Source: Phoma sp. XZ068 (taxonomy: Eukaryota; Ascomycota; Dothideomycetes; Pleosporales; Didymellaceae). Taken from it: DNA of 64,000 bases. This document shows positions 1 through 11,811 of the stretch, piece after piece. A program made the position numbers and the translations under genes. The stretch is taken from positions 1,632,588 through 1,696,587 of the forward strand of contig RBKR01000009.1 of NCBI GenBank assembly GCA_004835665.1. The letters are read 5' to 3'. How positions within the stretch are numbered: position 1 is the first letter of the stretch; every line of letters begins with the position of its first letter. Under the pieces are notes generated by a model. The model was given only the letters and a program-made list of their open reading frames with translations. It was not told the origin of the DNA and ran no database searches.

Positions 1-1
1 T

Positions 2-986
2 GTCGGCACGCCTCAAAAGGAGGCCGATTATCATGGGTGGCCTTTCGGTGACAAAGTCACACCCGTTTTCAACGTAGTCATTGGCTACATATACGTCGCA
101 TTTCTGATCCTCCAATTCATCCTCGCCCTCGGTAACCGGCCCAAAGGATCCAAAAAGACCTACCTAGCCTCCTTCGTCGTCTTCGGCCTCATTCAAGGCT
201 ACATCCTAGTCCTCACAACATACCTCGTGTACCGCGCTTTTAGCACCAAACCAATCGAAGACCAAATTTCGCTTGCCTCAGGCAAAGAATTCTTCGACAG
301 CTTTTTCGGCGGCAGCACTGGTGTTGCAGGCCTCATCCTCATCGCCCTTGTCACAATCTACGGCCTCAACTTCATTGCCTCATTCTTGTACCTCGATCCT
401 TGGCATATGTTCCACTCTTTCCCGCAGTATCTGGTATTGATGAGTACATATATCAATATCTTGATGGTATACGCTTTCAACAATTGGCACGATGTCAGCT
501 GGGGTACGAAGGGATCTGATGTCGCTGAAAGCTTACCTTCCGCCCAGATCGTGGCTGGTGAGAAGGAAGCCACCGTCGAAGAGATCGAGCAAGAGCAAGA
601 GGATATTGACAGCAGATTTGAGAAGGTGGTGAGGCGGGCATTAACGCCGATAAAGGATGATGACGACAAACCAGAGAAGAAAGAAACGGAAGATTCTTAC
701 AAGAGTTTCAGAACGGGACTGACGTACTCGTGGCTGTTATCAAACATTCTGCTCGTCATTGGGGTGACTAGTGATGACTTCAGTATGGTGGGATTAGGGG
801 TAAGTCCACAGCGACTGTGAGCGACGGACTGATACTGACAAGGCACAGAATGCTTCCACAACTCGTACGCCGATGTACTTTAGGATCCTGCTGTATGCGA
901 CTGCTATTCTATCGCTTATTCGCTTCTTTGGCTTCTTGTGGTTCTTATGTGTAACAAGCATTAGGTTCTGCTTGGCGAAAAGATAG
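2..986 (+). CDS. Chitin synthase, C-terminal part (5' end outside window)
   Basis: Reading frame 2 is open from the left edge. It encodes the C-terminal membrane region of a division-1 chitin synthase, the plasma-membrane enzyme that polymerises UDP-GlcNAc into cell-wall chitin. Seen: a 'ILALGNRPKGSK' segment between hydrophobic helices, the family hallmark 'HDVSWGTKGSD' followed by an acidic and Lys-rich linker, then 'FRTGLTYSWLLSN' and final membrane helices ending 'RFCLAKR'. A 49-nt intron (800-848, GTAAGT..CAG, branch-like CTGAC) splits the last exon; splicing joins '..MVGLG' to 'NASTRTPMYF'. The stop is TAG at 984-986. Catalytic motifs lie upstream of the window, so the class (I, II or III) cannot be settled. 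No lesion is visible in the part present. Confidence 0.93.
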
Positions 987-1177
987 TGCAAGTGGCCGAA
1001 CACGAGCAGGTTCACTCGGCGTGCATGAGTGTATGGCTTTGCATGTAAACAAGGAAAAACATTTCACATCTCTTTTATAGTTGCTAATAGTGCTGGGCAG
1101 AAGAATGCAAGAGTTGCACTGTCGACTTCAGGTATTGATGTGGTCTCAACTCTGGACTTGAACCGCACCAGAGCTAT

Positions 1178-3057
1178 TTACACTTGGAGGTTGTCCGCTT
1201 TGCTAAGACGTCTAACACCCTCCGCTTTTCTGTCTTCCGCAAGAATCGAAGCGAACTTACTCGCTTTACGGATCTCCGGTCCCTTCCAATAGAAGACGTA
1301 AATGGGTACAACGACCAAGCAAGACAAGCCTGCCAGCGTTGTTGTGGCCAGCTCCGAGGGGCGAGTCTGGCTTAGGTTATGGTACAGCGGCGCGGCATAC
1401 ATGGCGGATATGCCGGCGAGGAAGTCTCGGGCGAACGCATTTCCTCCTGTAGCGCTTGCGGCGTAAGGACCGTAGGCCGCGATCATGTAGTCGACAGACG
1501 AATAGTAGATGGCGAAGTTGGCCAGGCCGACAAGGAATGAGAATATCATTGGCGCAATCCAGTGTGACTGGGGAGGGCCCATGCATGTCCAACTTAGAAC
1601 TGTTAGCAGGCTGAGATTGTAGAATGAGCAAAATACTTACGCAAAACCAATAAGACCGATTGGCTCGAAGAGCGCAAGCCATAAGAGTGGTTTGAGACGT
1701 CGCTCAGGTGCAAAATAATCGGGACCGTGCTTCTTCTTTTGGTGTTCGTCTCGCCAGAAGATGGGCCAGTACAGGAAGTACGTAAAGAAGTAAGATGCGT
1801 TGATGGGAATGAACGCCCAAGCGACCTGCAGGGTACCGAAGCCAAAATTTGCAGGGTACGTGATTGCAAAGGCTTCCAGAAAGGTGAAGATCAGAGCATC
1901 AGAAAAGCCCGATAACAGGGACAAGAAAAGAACAATCGGTTCTCGTACAAACATCTGTTAATTTCGTTAGCATGCTATCAGTCGTCAATGTCTCGATGTA
2001 TTTACCTCGAATGGACGCAGCCAAATTTTACCAGCCTCTTTCAACGAGATGCGGGGATTCTTGAGCTCATTCGGTCCGTATATATTGGGGTCTTCACCAC
2101 TCTCGCGACGTCGCTTTGCTTCACGATCCATGAGAATGGTCGATCGACTTTCGGGCATGAAAAAATGAACGGCTTGGACAGCAACGCCGAAAATGAGTTG
2201 GATCCAGAAGTTCCATTGCCATGTCAGATCTGAGAATAGCCGTTAGTACTTAGCGTTTTTAAGGACTTATTGTTAGTACTCACATTTCTCAATTGGACCG
2301 CCGATCACACCACCAATACTGGTACCAATGGTGGACGACAGTACAATGAAGCACAGCGGCCAGTGCTGAGTTTCGGGTTCGTAAAGATCTGCAATCAAAC
2401 CGAGCGTTACACTACCTCCAGCAGTGGACAATCCGCCCTAATCCTATCAGTAACATTCAAATTTTGGTCAAAGAGTCCACTTACCAGGGCGCGGCAGACT
2501 ACAATGGTCGCATAATTGGGCGCGACAGAATTCGGAATTTGCCAGATATTGATAAAGAACATGCTCAGCTGCAAGATTGGCCACCTGCCAAACTCCTCAG
2601 ACCACGGAGCCCAAAGTTCGCAGCCGAATGAGTACATGACTAAATAAATCATCTGTCCGATTCGCGCTTGCTGATCGCTAATGCCGAAGTGTTCGACCAA
2701 TGGGTTGACGGCACTAGGGTAGACTGAAGTGTTGAAGTTCATGGAAATCTGGATACCCGCTATGGACGACAGATACATGGCTTTCTTCCACTTTGGCCAT
2801 GTGTAAGCGAGCTTGTCCCAGCACTCCCATTCCTTCAGCTCGCGACGGCCTTCTGCGTCAGGAATGGTGGGAGGATGTGTAGGAGGGCGCTGCAGCTCGC
2901 GGTCCTCGAGATCCTCCGGGGTGCTGCTCGACTTCTCATCGTCGCTCTTCTCACGCAGAGAGTTGGGTCGGGTGGTTTCTGGCGTGTCTTTTGCTGAATG
3001 TCGTCTCGAAATGGCCTGTGCGGGGGAGTTCTGTCTGGACTTCTCCTGTTCGAACAT
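1178..3057 (-). CDS. MFS transporter, DHA1 (drug/polyamine:H+ antiporter) type
   Basis: Five exons: 3057-2485, 2437-2284, 2229-2006, 1954-1641 and 1592-1178, with introns of 47-55 nt. They sum to 1680 nt, giving 559 aa. The first ~95 residues are a polar, charged cytosolic tail. Twelve hydrophobic segments follow. The loop 2-3 signature appears as 'APWSEEFGRWPI', the DHA1 pattern of Tpo/Flr-like transporters, followed by 'CRALGGLSTAGGSVTLG', 'DLYEPETQHWP' and 'GGPIEKYLTWQWNFWIQ', which are typical of this branch. The expected role is proton-driven export of small molecules or polyamines at the plasma membrane; the substrate cannot be told. An in-frame ATG at 3216 would add 53 residues; 3057 is preferred because the extra part has no family character. 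The gene faces the chitin synthase tail to tail. Confidence 0.88.
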
Positions 3058-5512
3058 CGTGACGAATGTTGGGGGAAAGCTGGAGTACAGAATGGGGTTC
3101 GAAGAGGAACATTGGATCCTTTTCAACACTGGCGGGTTCGAGGGATCTTCCACAACAGACTTTCGCCCAGACAAGCTCTGATTCAACGCCGAGCACGACA
3201 ATGTCCACCCCTCCACTCGTCACAGTGGGCCTGCCGAGTTCACATGGCTGCAAAGGCATTCGATACGGTGCTAGCATTTGCTAGGAATTTACAAAGTAAT
3301 CCAGATTCACACCACCTCGTCGATGGGCTCTGTATCGCAAAGTGGAGACCTGTGACGTTAAGTCTGATGCGTGTTGCGAAAACTTCGGCGTTTCCACTTC
3401 TTCTCAACCACCGCGTGGGGAAGGGAGGATGGCGATCTTATGCGGCTCAAAACAAGCTCTACCACTAATGCTCAAGCGACGATAAGAGGAGAAAGGCTCC
3501 CGAGTTTGTGCAGCGGAACTGTTGAGCTTAGTGCATAGTGACGTCATACCGAAAAAACGAATGCTTGTGCTCGCCTCGTTGCTCGCCTTGTTCAGCCGCA
3601 ACACCAACGGACTATCACGACTTGGCGCATGTAATGAATACTCATCGAGGCCAAGCCAGATCTCTGAATCAATTGTTGTTAGTACAGTCGGTCTTCCGAT
3701 GTTTGTCTCTCATCGCAGTCTCTTTTAGTCCCACGATCCAGCGAGCAAAGACGAAGCCCCGGCTTCATTGCGCTTCTTTCTCTATGGTAATACCTAGGTA
3801 ACAAGGCAAAGGCTCCACTTCTCACTCTCACATCGCGGTTTGCACAATGCTGTGTTTCTGATGGACGCGGATGTACAAGGCCTTTGTGCCCACGAAGATA
3901 AGCAAGTCATGTCATGTCATTTGTTCCACCTGGCCATGATGACGTGATTACGCCGTCGCTGAAGCTGCGTGTCACATTTGCTGTGCGTTTAAAGGGAGGA
4001 CAGAGCATACGTCCCTTTAAGCTATAAAACAGGACTGGACTTACGCTGGAAGCACCAATGAAACCAATCTGCGTTGACATATTTGGAGGCGATGCTTCTG
4101 TAGAAATTGACTTGCCCAACTGGGAACGCTGATAAGATAGAGCCTGTTTAGGTGTGCGCGTAGAGAAGCCGCCATTTACAAACCATAATATGTAAGTACA
4201 TTCAGTAGAAAGAATATTGAGAGTATCACGAATCAAAGTAAGTCACGAGTCGAATACTAGGATTGTCTTGCCATAAAGGTGTGTCGGGGCTTGCTCGGCA
4301 TTGTCACCTTGACTAGCGTTCGATACAGCCAGTCGCCTTTCGATTTCACGGTTTATACGCCGCAAGATGGTCGATTTTTGTATCTCATTGCAATTGGCGG
4401 ATGCTGCCAATGGTGACGAAGTGGGCGAGGAAAGGAGCAATGAGAATGAGGATTTGGAGTATATCCCTTGTGTTTTTCCAAGGTTGTGCATGAAAGCAAC
4501 TCACTTGATGCTGACTTTACCCTTATCTGGTAAAATATATCATGAAATGCAACAAAATATATCGTTGTTGCAACTGTTGCAATGAAAATGAGTAAATCGG
4601 CCAAACCCATGTCCTGCATTGGCTGCGACTCGAACTCTCACCTCACATCTAGGTCATATGACCCGTGACTAAACAGACATGTTCACTCTCACACTGTCTT
4701 CAGGTCCGAGTAAGTGACAACAGGGAAATCATGACTCACGTGGTTGTCCTCGACTGGGAGGAATTAGTATTTTCTGGACCGCGTGTCTTATGGCCGTATC
4801 TGTTCGTCGCTCAGACGCACGTTTGGGCCAAGCAAGATACACACGTCCACGCCATGACGTTCAGACGCAAGAAACTTTCTAAGTCCATCTTTACAGTTGT
4901 AGACGAACGATTTGCCAGTTCGGCCCGGTATTCCAAGGGTCCGATATTGAGCCAGTCTGTCATCTGACATATCTGGATATGGAGGCTGACAAGTGTCAAG
5001 CTTCCTAAGGTCCCCTCGACTTGCACTGCAATATGCAGAGATTAGTCGGCTTTCTGCGATTTCTTGCCTCGAGTCCAAATTCTAATTTCCAAAATACGTC
5101 TAGATGAGTCAGCGAACCAGCCGTTGCGTCAAGGCAATGACCAGCTAATCGAGCCATTTGAACGAGAGAGGCTTACTACGTCAGGGGTGCTTCATAATCC
5201 TACTGAGAATGGATTCGTCCAACAGCAACTAAAAAAACAGTCTCGGCCTTCCAAAGTATCTGCTCGAGTGTTTGTTCTGTGAGCGTAATAGGGAGCGCAA
5301 ACTACCTCTTGGAGTTGGCGACACGACAGTAGCTCCAGACTAGTCCGCCTCGTGATTGGACACGACCAGGTTCGGTATATGGCTGGAGCGCGCAGCTCAC
5401 TGGAATGCGATACCTATCGTAGTACTAGTGGTGAAGGAGCACAGCTTGGGTTCGGCGCTCTTCGAATGTGTTACAGAATGTCAGTTATGTTGACACAACA
5501 CTGACTCTGAAT
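3058..5512. other. Intergenic, no convincing gene
   Basis: About 2.45 kb between the transporter start and the histidine kinase stop. Open frames on both strands are short, overlap one another and carry no motif, signal peptide or usable intron pattern. A 12-bp palindrome (GGTCATATGACC, 4652-4663) lies in a weakly tRNA-like stretch that I rejected as a tRNA. The part next to 3057 must hold the transporter promoter, but I see no clear TATA element on the minus strand there. Confidence 0.6.
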
Positions 5513-8500
5513 CTAGGGGAGTAACATGTGTATCTTGTCTACCAGGTCCTTGACTTTGAAAGGCTTTTGAACAACGTCGTCCTAAACGGTGATTAGCGTG
5601 TTGTTACCCATGTAAAGTTGGAGGTCACGGACTGCACCAGCTTCGATTGCCGCCCTGATTTGTTCGTCGCGGACATTTGCTGTTACTGCAATGATGGGAA
5701 GTCGTGCCACAGGCCGTGATTGGTTTGTTTTCGCTGTCCCAAGAACGCCCACACCCTCTAGCTCCTTCCGCCGGATCAAGCGGGTAGCTGCAAGACCATC
5801 TAAGACTGGCATCTGGGTGGCCGGAGTTAGTAGATATCGTTACCCAAACCGTGTGGAACAGTCTTACCTCAGAATCCATAAGTACGGCGTCGAACGTCTT
5901 TGTTTCTAGGATCTGTAGCGCTTCAAGGCCGTGATTGGCAACATCCACAATGCATCCCGTTCGCCTCAGCTGCTTGCTGAGGACCTGTTGATTTATGATA
6001 TTATCTTCCACCAACAAGACATGTAACTGTTGAGTCATCGGCTTGATGTCGTCAATGCCATCTATCGGCGCCGGAACGATCGTAAATTGCTCTTCCCTAC
6101 GACGAGTCTTCACGTAGAACCCGAAGGTCGAGCCCTCTCCAGGCACAGATGTTACCCCAATTTCGCCGCCTTGCTTTTCAGCAAGCTGCTTCGAGATATA
6201 GAGCCCTAGCCCACTACCTCCGTACGTGACATGGGTCTTGATATTAGCTTGTGAGAAACGATGGAAGATCCTGGCAATATCGTCGCTGTCCATGCCAATT
6301 CCGGAATCCTCAAAGATGAAAGTAAGGAAGATTTCTTCTCCCGAGCCCCATTCTGGGTCGTTGATATCCATGCTCGGGTTGCTATCAGCCCAAAGCATAT
6401 TGTCAGGGAAAAAGCTCCGCGGATCTGACGTGCAAGCGCCAAAAGTGATAGAGATCTTTGGCTCCTTGGACGATTTAACAAACTTAATAGCGTTCGTTAG
6501 TAGATTGATGAATATTTGTGTGACTCGAGATGGATCTAGGTAGACATGACCGATGGAGAGGTCAGATAGGGAGGAGTCGGCATTAACAGTGCAGTAAATC
6601 GAGTTGCAGCCTATTTCGGCGTCGAACATGCTCACAATAGATGTTACCATGCTCGAAGGCTCGACAGCTGCGGGTGTAATTGTCAGCAACGTCGAATTGA
6701 GTTTGCTGAGGGTCAAGACGTCGTCAAGAATGCGTCTCTGGTGCTTGGCGCACTGCAAGATGATCCTGGCATTTTGCAGATTCTCCGTCAAAGCTTCAAG
6801 ATGTTGCGTTGAGGTCTCAGCACAGTTGCACTCTTCGACCATCGCAATTATAGCATCGGCGCAGTGAACGATGGCTCCTAAGGGGTTTCTCATCTCATGG
6901 GAAACGACATCAATGAAAGCCTCCTGTTGCTTTTTCGCCTCTCTTGCCTCTGCTGCTGATCGTGCATGAAATGTTTCAGCCCATTTTAGTCTTGATATAT
7001 CGGTGGTGCAGGCCATGATTGATTTGACCCGGCCAGTCTCTGTGTCGAAATAGGGAAAGGCGAGAACCTGAATCGAGGCAGGTATTTTCTCGCCAGTTGG
7101 AGCAGTATAGATTCGTTTCATACGAAGCTCAGCGTTAACATGCGGCACCCCAGAGATGAGGTCATGCCAAATCCCCTGCACTAATGGAAGGTCTTCCTCT
7201 AGATAGACGTTGTAGAATGAGAAATTGGCCACATGCTCCTCCGCACTGCTCCCTGCAAGTTCAAAGTAGTGGTCATTGGCCCACAGCAATTGACCATCGG
7301 CCGAGGCGTGGCACATGCCCACCGATGCATGGTCAACCAGATGGCGCAGCTGAAGATTGGAAAAGGCAAGATCAGACTCGAGCTGCTCACGGCGACTCTC
7401 AGCAAGTTCCAAATTGACGGCGGCGGTGAAAAGGGTTGAAATCATGTGACCCAGATCGTGGGCAAATTGACAACAGGCATCGTCGAATGGCCGATATGGG
7501 TTCAGGCCAATTACCATATATCCAAAAACACGGTCGAGACATGTGATAGGTAGAATAGCAATCGTTTTGGACGGCTCACCCCAGCCTTTCCAGGACACAC
7601 CTTCAAAGCGCTCGTCATAATCGATGAAAACAGCTTTGGAACCCGCCTTTTGTAGATCGGGAATCAGGCCTTCATTGCTGGCAATATCTGCCTCTTCTAT
7701 CAGAAGGCTGTGACCTTCAGGCAGCCCTATTTTGCCCTGAAGTTGTAGAGTGGTAGGTTCCGGGTTGTCTCTAATTTGATATAGCATAGCTAACGGTACA
7801 TCGTTGTCGTTTGTCGCAAGCGTTGCAAGGATATGAGAGGTGACTGATTCGACAGTTTGAGCAGGCACAGCAGCAAGCTTGTTTAACATGGACGTGCGAC
7901 GGTCGGCAAGCTTCTGGTCTGTAACCTCAAATACAGGGTTGCTAAAAGGCGTATGTTAGCCTTCAGTTTCAGTTTCCTCAGAGTGGAGCATGCTATCTCA
8001 CTAGAAGCCTAATGGTCGATGGGACGGCCCTATAGGCACGAAAGATCCAGAGAAAAAGGCTTCCTCCTTCCATCCGTTTCGCTCAACTAGCAAGGGCGTA
8101 TCCGAGCTGACATTCTGTCCGATGCCAGTCTTGCTGCTCTCATCAAACATTGCACTTATGTACGGCCAAAGCTCGGGAAATCCTTGCGCATAGGTCGAGC
8201 CCATAAGCGTAGGGTGCACTCCGTGGCACAACGGAGCGAATGCATCGTTGTAGATAGCCACATAGTCCGGGCCCCACCACAGACAAGCTGCTCGGGAGTC
8301 TGCAAACACGAAGTTCGCAAAAAGTTGTAGCGTCTGATCCCAGTCTTTGAGCGGCCCCAGTCCATTACGACTCCAGTCGGTTTCGCGGAAGAGACGTATG
8401 TGATCGGTGTTGGCAAGATTCTCTGTCCAGTCGCGTTCTTCAACACCTTCCACGCTCAGAGACGCGCCGGATTTAACTAGCAGCCGCGGGTGCTGCGGTG

Positions 8501-8513
8501 CGCTTGGGTCCAT
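5513..8513 (-). CDS. Hybrid sensor histidine kinase (PAS/GAF-HisKA-HATPase-REC)
   Basis: Four exons: 8513-8002, 7941-5868, 5812-5633 and 5581-5513. They sum to 2835 nt, giving 944 aa. Order seen: an N-terminal PAS-like sensor ('ETDWSRNGLGPLKDW', 'ACLWWGPDYVAIYNDAF'), a GAF-like segment (~190-380), a PAS segment ('ASVGMCHASADGQLLWANDHY'), HisKA with H box 'DVVSHEMRNPLGA' (phospho-acceptor His near residue 519), HATPase_c with N box 'NLLTNAIKF', G1 'EDSGIGMD' and G2 'GGSGLGLYISKQ', then a receiver domain ('VLLVEDNIINQQ', phospho-acceptor Asp in 'LMDSEMPVLDG' near 860, Lys in 'VVQKPFK'). The receiver is split by two introns, and the second (5582-5632) removes an apparent early stop. It would feed an Ypd1-type phosphorelay. 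All catalytic boxes are intact, so it looks functional. An ATG at 8657 could add 48 residues. The sensor class is not assigned. Confidence 0.92.
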
Positions 8514-10248
8514 AGATCGGCAGAGACGAATCGATCGTCTGTCGCGTTCGCTGCAGGTGGGCAACAGGCTGTCGCAGCATACTGCAAGGCATTGCTGTCG
8601 TGCATCCGAGGTGAACGACGTTCCTCTAGCGGCCGGCGAGTCTAGATGCCGCCCCACATGAAGGGTCCCTGTTTTCTTGGGAACCCCTCATGCCGGCTGA
8701 TAGCACCGGTGCCGTTTGGCTTACGGACCGATTAAAAGCCGCAGCGTTCCCTTGCCGTTTGATTGAGGACGCAGCTGCACATGATTGACGATTTGTACAT
8801 ATACAACAGAATGTCATCAGATTTGAAGAAATGCAAGCCTTCTTTAATACCATTTTCTTTCTGGAGAAGTAACATTGCATCGGTACTGGCAGTTGGCTTT
8901 TGATACCTGATGACAATTTTGGTGTCTTCTCGAGCCAATGAATCTCCTTAGGGATTTAGGGACAGTAGCGATATGTACACAACATATGCTGTCTGTGGTG
9001 AGTATTTTTGCGAGTAATTTCATCGGAAGAGACGCAATTACGATTCTAATGAATGCTTTATAAGCGAATGCTCTAAAGCGTCACTCTCAAAACCCACCCC
9101 AAACAATAACCTCTCCTACCATCTTGCAGGCAGGAGGGCAAGAGGCACGAGCAAACGCAAGTCAGGCATACCACGTAGTTGAAACCATTGTATTCTGTAT
9201 AAGTATAAGAACGATACAGCCTCTTAGCTCAAGGGCCGTTTAGCGCTCGTAGCCTTCACCACAGCTCCAGCTTTGACTGATGACACAGGTAGACGCTTCG
9301 GTTCGAAGGAGGATCTGCCATGCAATGTAATGGAACTTTCCCATATTACAGCCGCTGCCAGCGCTGGCTAATGCCCTTTTTGAAAGAGCTTCCAAGGGCG
9401 AGAGTATCGTCGAGGTGGCGATTGATCACAAGGGATTGCTTCGACGCGACCCTACCGCAGCGAGATGTTCCGGTTCTCCACCGACTTCCCTTTTCTATTC
9501 AGGACGGCGAACGAAACACCAGCTGTGGCAGGAACTGCCTGGGCAGCATTATCTTCAGTATCGAACTTGGGAGTCACAAGGTCATCAGAACAGACCATGA
9601 CCTTCGAATATTTCAAAACCTTCAAGAAATGACCAATTGATCGGTATCAGCCGCTGCATAAGTGCTTGTCGACGTCCGTGCATCACGCGGCAGACTTTGC
9701 CGGAACACACTGTAAACCTTGTCCGACACCTGTGGCCGCGTTATGCTAAACCAAAGCTTCGATCAACTAAGGATCCTGCTCTTGAGGCTAAGCTGACGAC
9801 CCAGGCCGCTCACGAACCACTAAAACCGCCGCACTGCCTGGACAACACATACCTGGGCTCCTGAAGTAGTCTAATAGCCAGCAAAGCCACGCGTTCAGGG
9901 TGCCGTTTGTTCCTAGAGTTTGACTCTGCATTATCTGGCAGTCTGTGCAAAATGAACAGCCGTTTCAGCTGAGCTTAGAATCCTAGCGATAGATCTAGGG
10001 TCCTTTGCGCAGTCCAATCAATTGCCCGAAGTTCTAATGGCGACTTACGTAGAGAGCGACGTAAGACATCCACAAACTGAGTGACGAGAGTCTAAGGAGC
10101 GTACGAACAGGAGAGCGGATAGCTGCAATGGAGACTACCTATAAACCGTGATAACCGTGAAATCCAGGTCGGCTTGATTACTGCATCCTCAGCATCTCTA
10201 GCTCCCCTCATACCGCACACAATCCGAATCTAAAACGAAGTCGTCAAG
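8514..10248. other. Intergenic, no convincing gene
   Basis: About 1.7 kb. It holds an imperfect inverted repeat at 8658-8691 (arms close to ATGAAGGGTCCC and its complement around a T-rich loop), about 145 nt upstream of the kinase ATG. The short frames at 9320-9864 on the + strand have no domain, signal peptide or splice structure. Nothing else is recognised. Confidence 0.55.
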
Positions 10249-11432
10249 ATGAAGTTCAACTTCGCAATCCTCTTTATCTTATCCCTAGCTACGAACGTAG
10301 TGTCTCATCCCGAGCAGATTACTTCGGAAAACATCGAACAACAAAAACGTGAAGTGGGCACAACGACTGGCGCATGCGCAGCTGCAATCTAAGCTCGCAA
10401 GATGCAGAAGATGCAGAAGCGGACTGATCGCTCAATTCAGCGTCGTACTGCGGCTGGAAATCTGGACCCTAACTTGAGAACTGGAGCAATGGCACGTAAA
10501 AGGAACGAGCTGAAGTACACAAATATCCAGGACGACACGTGTGTTCTTGCACCTGAGACAGTTTGGGGACCCTACGCGAAAGTGTGCATTATATATGTCA
10601 CAAACATGATTGAGTGGCCACTTAAACCATAGCAGCGTCGACGGCGAGCTGCAGCGACACGAGCTCCGCGAGATGCAAGCCGGTATAAATCTCTACCTCG
10701 ACATTGGAGTCATTGACGTCAACACCTGTGAGCCTCTTCCAAACGCTGCACTGACTATATGGAATTGCAACGCTACTGGTTCATACTCCTCCTACACTGC
10801 GATCGACCCTGACACCTCCGAGCTTCTCGCCGGCTACTCGCAACGCACTGATGGCACCACTGACGACGAGACCTTCCTTCGCGGCATCCAAATCACTGAC
10901 TCTGAGGGCATGGTCGAGTTTCTTACCAACTTTCCTGGCTATTACATCAGCCGCACAACCCACATTCACGTAACTGTGCAGAGCAACATCGAGAATGGTA
11001 CAAGCTCCTCTTAAGCCAACACAGCACACCTGGGCCTGGTATTTTTTTGCTGAAGAGCTATTAAGCGAGGTCTACGCAATCGAGCCTTATGCTGCCCACC
11101 TGAAAACCCGGAACCGCGCTACAAACGCTGCTGATAGTTTGTGTAAGTCGGCAAGCTCAGACGGATACAGTGCTATTGTCAGCGTCGAATGGGTTGGAGA
11201 CAGCATCGAGGATGGTTTAGTCGGATATGTAGGTTTTCTCTCCTTCAACACGTAAGAAAAGAAAGGCATTAGTTAAAACCAGGTCACAGTGGGCGTCAAC
11301 TCTACAGGCAAAGCGGCTCTCACGACAGGTGGAAGTGTAAACCCGCAAGGTGTCATCCCTACAATTAGTATTGCTGGAAGCGAGAAGGCCCAAGCTACCG
11401 CAGCTGACCTTGCTGCTGGATATACCGATTGA
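10249..11432 (+). pseudogene. Secreted intradiol ring-cleavage dioxygenase, decayed
   Basis: ATG at 10249 opens a signal peptide (MKFNFAILFILSLATNVVS). The frame then hits TAA at 10390-10392 but continues in the same frame with 'DDTCVLAPETVWGPYA', the N-terminal hallmark of extracellular intradiol dioxygenases (catechol or hydroxyquinol cleavage, non-haem Fe3+). A 49-nt intron (10584-10632) leads to 'SVDGELQRHELREMQ', 'YLDIGVIDVNTCEPLPNAALTIW' (split here by family order) and 'PGYYISRTTHIHV', which carries the Tyr and both His iron ligands expected in this family. Near 11000-11014 the frame shifts: TAA at 11012, with homology resuming in another frame at 'QHTWAWYFFAEELLSEVYAIEP'. A last intron (11229-11282) leads to the C-terminus, with TGA at 11430-11432. 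One nonsense codon plus one frameshift mark it as a pseudogene. Confidence 0.85.
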
Positions 11433-11811
11433 GACTGGCATCGTAGCAAGTAGTTGCATAATACCAGATCCAAAAGACCTATGTTACGCGGCCAAATGGA
11501 TACCTAACTGTAGTATAATAGTGTAACACATGATGGCCGGCAACAGCTTCTAAGCGACTGCTTGTTTATTTTTCGTTCCATTCCCGCGAGATTTCGATTT
11601 ATCAATAGTTGATGCGCACCGGGACGGACTTCATTTCGCCTCGAGGAAGCCGGCTCCGACCGTGCTTACTTTTTGCGCTTGTTAGGTGGACGCCTTGCTG
11701 CCCGGCATCCTTGCAGCGCTAACCTACGCGGCCCGCGTCATCAACTCCCACAATATATCCTCGAACAACCCCCTCGTTAGCCTCGAATAAATCTTTGCAC
11801 TCTTTACAAAT

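Noticed and set aside
4605..4690. Possible tRNA on the minus strand (GTTCGAGTC motif, near-pairing ends)
   Set aside because: The TpsiC stem does not pair, the anticodon arm would have a 4-nt loop, and the acceptor ends need a bulge; no consistent cloverleaf forms.
9320..9864. Two overlapping + strand frames
   Set aside because: No domain, signal peptide or splice logic; composition is like the surrounding intergenic DNA.
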